Made by a program: the position numbers and the translations under genes. From Pirellulaceae bacterium (GTDB lineage: Bacteria > Planctomycetota > Planctomycetia > Pirellulales > Pirellulaceae), in assembly GCA_026004795.1 (NCBI GenBank), contig BPJV01000003.1, positions 310,001 to 374,000 on the forward strand: a stretch of 64,000 bases of DNA, in the 5' to 3' direction. The notes under the pieces are model-generated. The model ran no database searches, was not told where the DNA came from, and saw nothing but the letters and a program-made list of their open reading frames with translations. Shown piece by piece: positions 61,504 through 64,000 of this stretch; the stretch's first letter is position 1, and each line of letters opens with the position of its first letter.

Positions 61504-64000
61504 ATGGAGTCAGACGGCCCAGCGCCAGAGGCCAGGGAAACGACCTGCCCGGCTCCGGAAAAGTTGCGGGACTTTCTCGACGAGCGGATCTCGCTAAGCC
61601 AAACGGAAATCGCCCATATTGCCGAATGCCGCAATTGCGCGCGACTATTGGATCGGTTGTCGGCTCGTGGAGCACTCGTTTCTTCCCAGAGTGTGGCATC
61701 TGCGCTGGCGTCTGCTCCTGCGGTTGAACCAGAACTGACACAGCTTATGGAGCAAATTCAGGTTTTCCTTCAGAGGGCAGCCCGCAGGGACACAGCCAAG
61801 CGCCCGGCGGCAGCATCGACGGCGGCCGGCCCAACACGCGACGATGATCCTGAAACTTCCACCCATCGTGCCACCACCTATGCGTCGGCAAAGTTTACTT
61901 CCCAACAGCTCGAATCCGCTTTGCCATCGGATCGATTTCACGTCCAGCGGCTCTTGTCCCACGGCGGAAGCGCCGCGGTGTATCTCGCCTACGACCAACG
62001 TTTGCAACGCAATGTGGCCATCAAAGTGGTGGCGCGGGAACGCGTAGCCGATCGTCGGCGTTTCGAACGTGAAGCTCGCCTGCTGGCCTCTTTCGATCAT
62101 CCCCACATCGTCGCCATCTACGACTTTGGCGAGTTGCAGGAAAATGGGGACGATCCATCGGCCACAGCATATCTCGTCATGGAGTATCTGGCGGGCGGCT
62201 CGCTAGTAGAGGCGTTGCTGGCACAGCGTTTGCCAGGATTTGCCGCACTTGCCGAGCTGCTGGCCGAGGCGGCCCGCGGTGTGCATGCGGCCCATTGCCA
62301 GGGGCTCGTGCATCGCGATGTTAAACCGGCCAATATTCTCTTAAGCGAAGACCTGGAGACGGCCAAGATAGGGGACTTCGGGCTGGCAAGACGCACCGAC
62401 GTCGATCGTTCGCTGCTTACCCGTGACGGCGATATCGTAGGAACGCCGGCGTACATGAGCCCTGAACAGATCGAGCGGGGCGACGACGTGGGAATCGCCT
62501 CCGACGTCTACGGTCTGGGGGCAACGTTGTACACCGCTTTGACTGGAGAGCCGCCGTTTCGTGGCTCTATCGGTGCATTGCTGCGCCAAGTTCAAGAGGC
62601 GGATCCGGTTGCCCCTCGCCTGATCGATCCCCGCATTCCCATCAAACTTGAGACCATTTGTCTTAAGGCGATGGAGAAGCGCCCGGGGGATCGCTATGCC
62701 AGTGCCGAAGCCTTCGCCCACGATCTGTTGAACTTTGCCAAAGGTCGCCCCATATCCGCTCGTCCCATTTCGGCGACCGGCAAGCTGGTCCGTCTGTTGA
62801 GACGAAACCCCACGCTCGGGATCGTTTCGCTGACCACCGCATTGCTCGCTGCCATGCTGGTGCTTGGCAGTGTCACCGCAGCGGTGCTATTCGCCCGACA
62901 ACGTGAACAATTGCGCATCGAAGCCACGCGGGCGGAAACGGCACGCAACACCGCCGAACGCTCGCTGGTGGCGGCAATTGATGCCGCCGACGAATTACTC
63001 GTGGCGGTGACTCAGGATGCCGAGTTGCTTCCACGTACGCCTGGTTCGCAGGCCGTCTCGGCTCGACTGCTGGAGCGAGCACAATCGTTTTATCAGTCGC
63101 TCATCGACCAACACGGAAACACCCCCCGGCTGGCACTGGCCCGCGTTCGCGCTCATGTCGGACTGGCCAAGATCCTCCACCGTCGTGGTGATCACCACGG
63201 GGTGGAGCGGGAAGCTCAGCAGGCCCTGCGCATCCTTGAAGCTCGTCCTCCGCTTCACTTGCCTCCAGACGAGTATGCCCTATGGCGCGCGGACGCGTTG
63301 ACCGTACTGGGCAACTCTCAAGTCGATGCCGGCAACGCCAAACAGGCCGCCGTGACGTTGGCTAGCGCAGTGGCTGCATGCCGCGCCGCAAGGAAAGACG
63401 ACACGACGCAGACGTCCGACGACCTCTTGGCAACTCATGCGGCAAGCCTCCGGGCCCTGGCCGATGCCGCAACTACGTTTGGGCGGCACGCGGAGGCGCG
63501 AATGCACCTGACCGAGGCTCAGGCTCTGTTTCAACGGTTGTTGTCGGGCGATTCCGCCGCGCCTGCCACGTACCGCGACGCGGCGATGGTTGACATGAGC
63601 CTGGCTACGATGGCCATCGACCGTGGGGATGTTTTGGAGGGCAAGCAGCATTTGCTGCGCGCCGCAGAACTCTTACAGCGTACCGGTGAGGCTTATGAGT
63701 ATTCGCTACGGGTTCGAGAATTGCTGGGAACCGTGCAGATCAACCTGGGGCTTGCCGAGCGGCGATTGGGGAACAACCTGGAAGCTGAAGCCGCCTATCG
63801 ACAAGCCATCAAGGAGTTTCAACGCTTGTCCGAATTGGAGCCGGATGTGGCCAATCACAAGTGGTTGCTGGTGACCGCCACGCTGAACCTGGGCGGGCCG
63901 CTGCTAGCACAGGGGCGGCCAGAAGAAACCGTCGAGGCGTGGCAGGCCATTGTTCCCGTTTTGGATGATCTAATCGCCATGCAGCCGGAGTCGCTGCGGT
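61504..64000 (+). CDS. Receptor-type Ser/Thr kinase with TPR-like sensor (partial)
   Basis: The first 832 codons are visible; the gene runs off the window. An N-terminal segment with HIAECRNC resembles the HxxxCxxC zinc motif of anti-sigma factors. The kinase domain begins near residue 145: RLLSHGGSAAVYLA, AIKVV, the HRDVKPANIL catalytic loop and the IGDFGLARR motif, then GTPAYMSPEQI. One membrane helix follows (TLGIVSLTTALLAAMLVLG). The C-terminal part is a helical TPR-like region (VRAHVGLAKILHRRGD, INLGLAERRLGNNLEAEAAYRQ). ATG at 61504 lies 78 nt after the sigma stop. It probably controls that sigma factor. Confidence 0.88.
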   Translation, partial: MESDGPAPEARETTCPAPEKLRDFLDERISLSQTEIAHIAECRNCARLLDRLSARGALVSSQSVASALASAPAVEPELTQLMEQIQVFLQRAARRDTAKRPAAASTAAGPTRDDDPETSTHRATTYASAKFTSQQLESALPSDRFHVQRLLSHGGSAAVYLAYDQRLQRNVAIKVVARERVADRRRFEREARLLASFDHPHIVAIYDFGELQENGDDPSATAYLVMEYLAGGSLVEALLAQRLPGFAALAELLAEAARGVHAAHCQGLVHRDVKPANILLSEDLETAKIGDFGLARRTDVDRSLLTRDGDIVGTPAYMSPEQIERGDDVGIASDVYGLGATLYTALTGEPPFRGSIGALLRQVQEADPVAPRLIDPRIPIKLETICLKAMEKRPGDRYASAEAFAHDLLNFAKGRPISARPISATGKLVRLLRRNPTLGIVSLTTALLAAMLVLGSVTAAVLFARQREQLRIEATRAETARNTAERSLVAAIDAADELLVAVTQDAELLPRTPGSQAVSARLLERAQSFYQSLIDQHGNTPRLALARVRAHVGLAKILHRRGDHHGVEREAQQALRILEARPPLHLPPDEYALWRADALTVLGNSQVDAGNAKQAAVTLASAVAACRAARKDDTTQTSDDLLATHAASLRALADAATTFGRHAEARMHLTEAQALFQRLLSGDSAAPATYRDAAMVDMSLATMAIDRGDVLEGKQHLLRAAELLQRTGEAYEYSLRVRELLGTVQINLGLAERRLGNNLEAEAAYRQAIKEFQRLSELEPDVANHKWLLVTATLNLGGPLLAQGRPEETVEAWQAIVPVLDDLIAMQPESLR

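Overview
This window looks like a chromosome segment from a planctomycete, probably near Pirellulales. That is an inference. It rests on tandem MJ0042-type zinc ribbons, a DUF1559-like protein, a DksA/TraR protein with a histone-H1-like tail, very large secreted proteins starting with an ELEDRRVLA-type signal and dockerin-like repeats, an ECF sigma factor next to a Ser/Thr kinase, and housekeeping genes scattered in small operons. The DNA is GC-rich. I see no rRNA, tRNA or CRISPR array.

Region 1 (1-33 kb) is mostly housekeeping. It holds a Feo ferrous-iron operon (feoA-feoA-feoB, feoB cut by the window edge) behind a Fur-box-like palindrome. Next come lspA-hisN, the H1/DksA fusion, thrC-dapB, a PA0069-type radical SAM protein, cydAB, an AI-2E transporter overlapping fpg, a three-gene membrane/glycosyltransferase cluster, a zinc-ribbon membrane protein, mgtE facing larB, argG, a DUF1559-like protein, dtd, a YdjM-like membrane protein, cvpA, a kinase upstream of accA, and asd-truA-GT4.

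Region 2 (32-43.3 kb) is an accessory cell-envelope block on the minus strand: an LRR lipoprotein, then a compact operon of a proline-rich single-pass protein, a 1,105-aa TPR protein, ExbB, ExbD, and a protein of about 1,118 aa. That last protein has a TonB-like SxxxH membrane helix, a long proline-rich spacer and a squalene-cyclase-fold C-terminus. It is interrupted by a one-base frameshift in a G7 run. I consider this operon the best candidate for an undescribed system: an Exb-energised transducer with a terpenoid-cyclase-like effector domain.

Region 3 (43.7-64 kb) holds a Ski2-like helicase, a gene-poor stretch with the 3' remnant of an IS3-type transposase, and one giant minus-strand locus of 13.4 kb. 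This locus encodes dockerin, FG-GAP/VCBS, LamG, SdrD_B-like, cadherin-like and RHS modules in series. It is broken by four small frameshifts whose net effect is zero. Divergently oriented is an ECF sigma factor followed by a receptor-type Ser/Thr kinase running off the window, plausibly its regulators.

Across the window a GGGCAGGGGAGGGG-like G-run element recurs in intergenic DNA and inside two coding sequences, and two kinds of hairpin clusters occur between genes. All start codons and boundaries were judged by eye from ribosome-binding sites, overlaps and family conventions.
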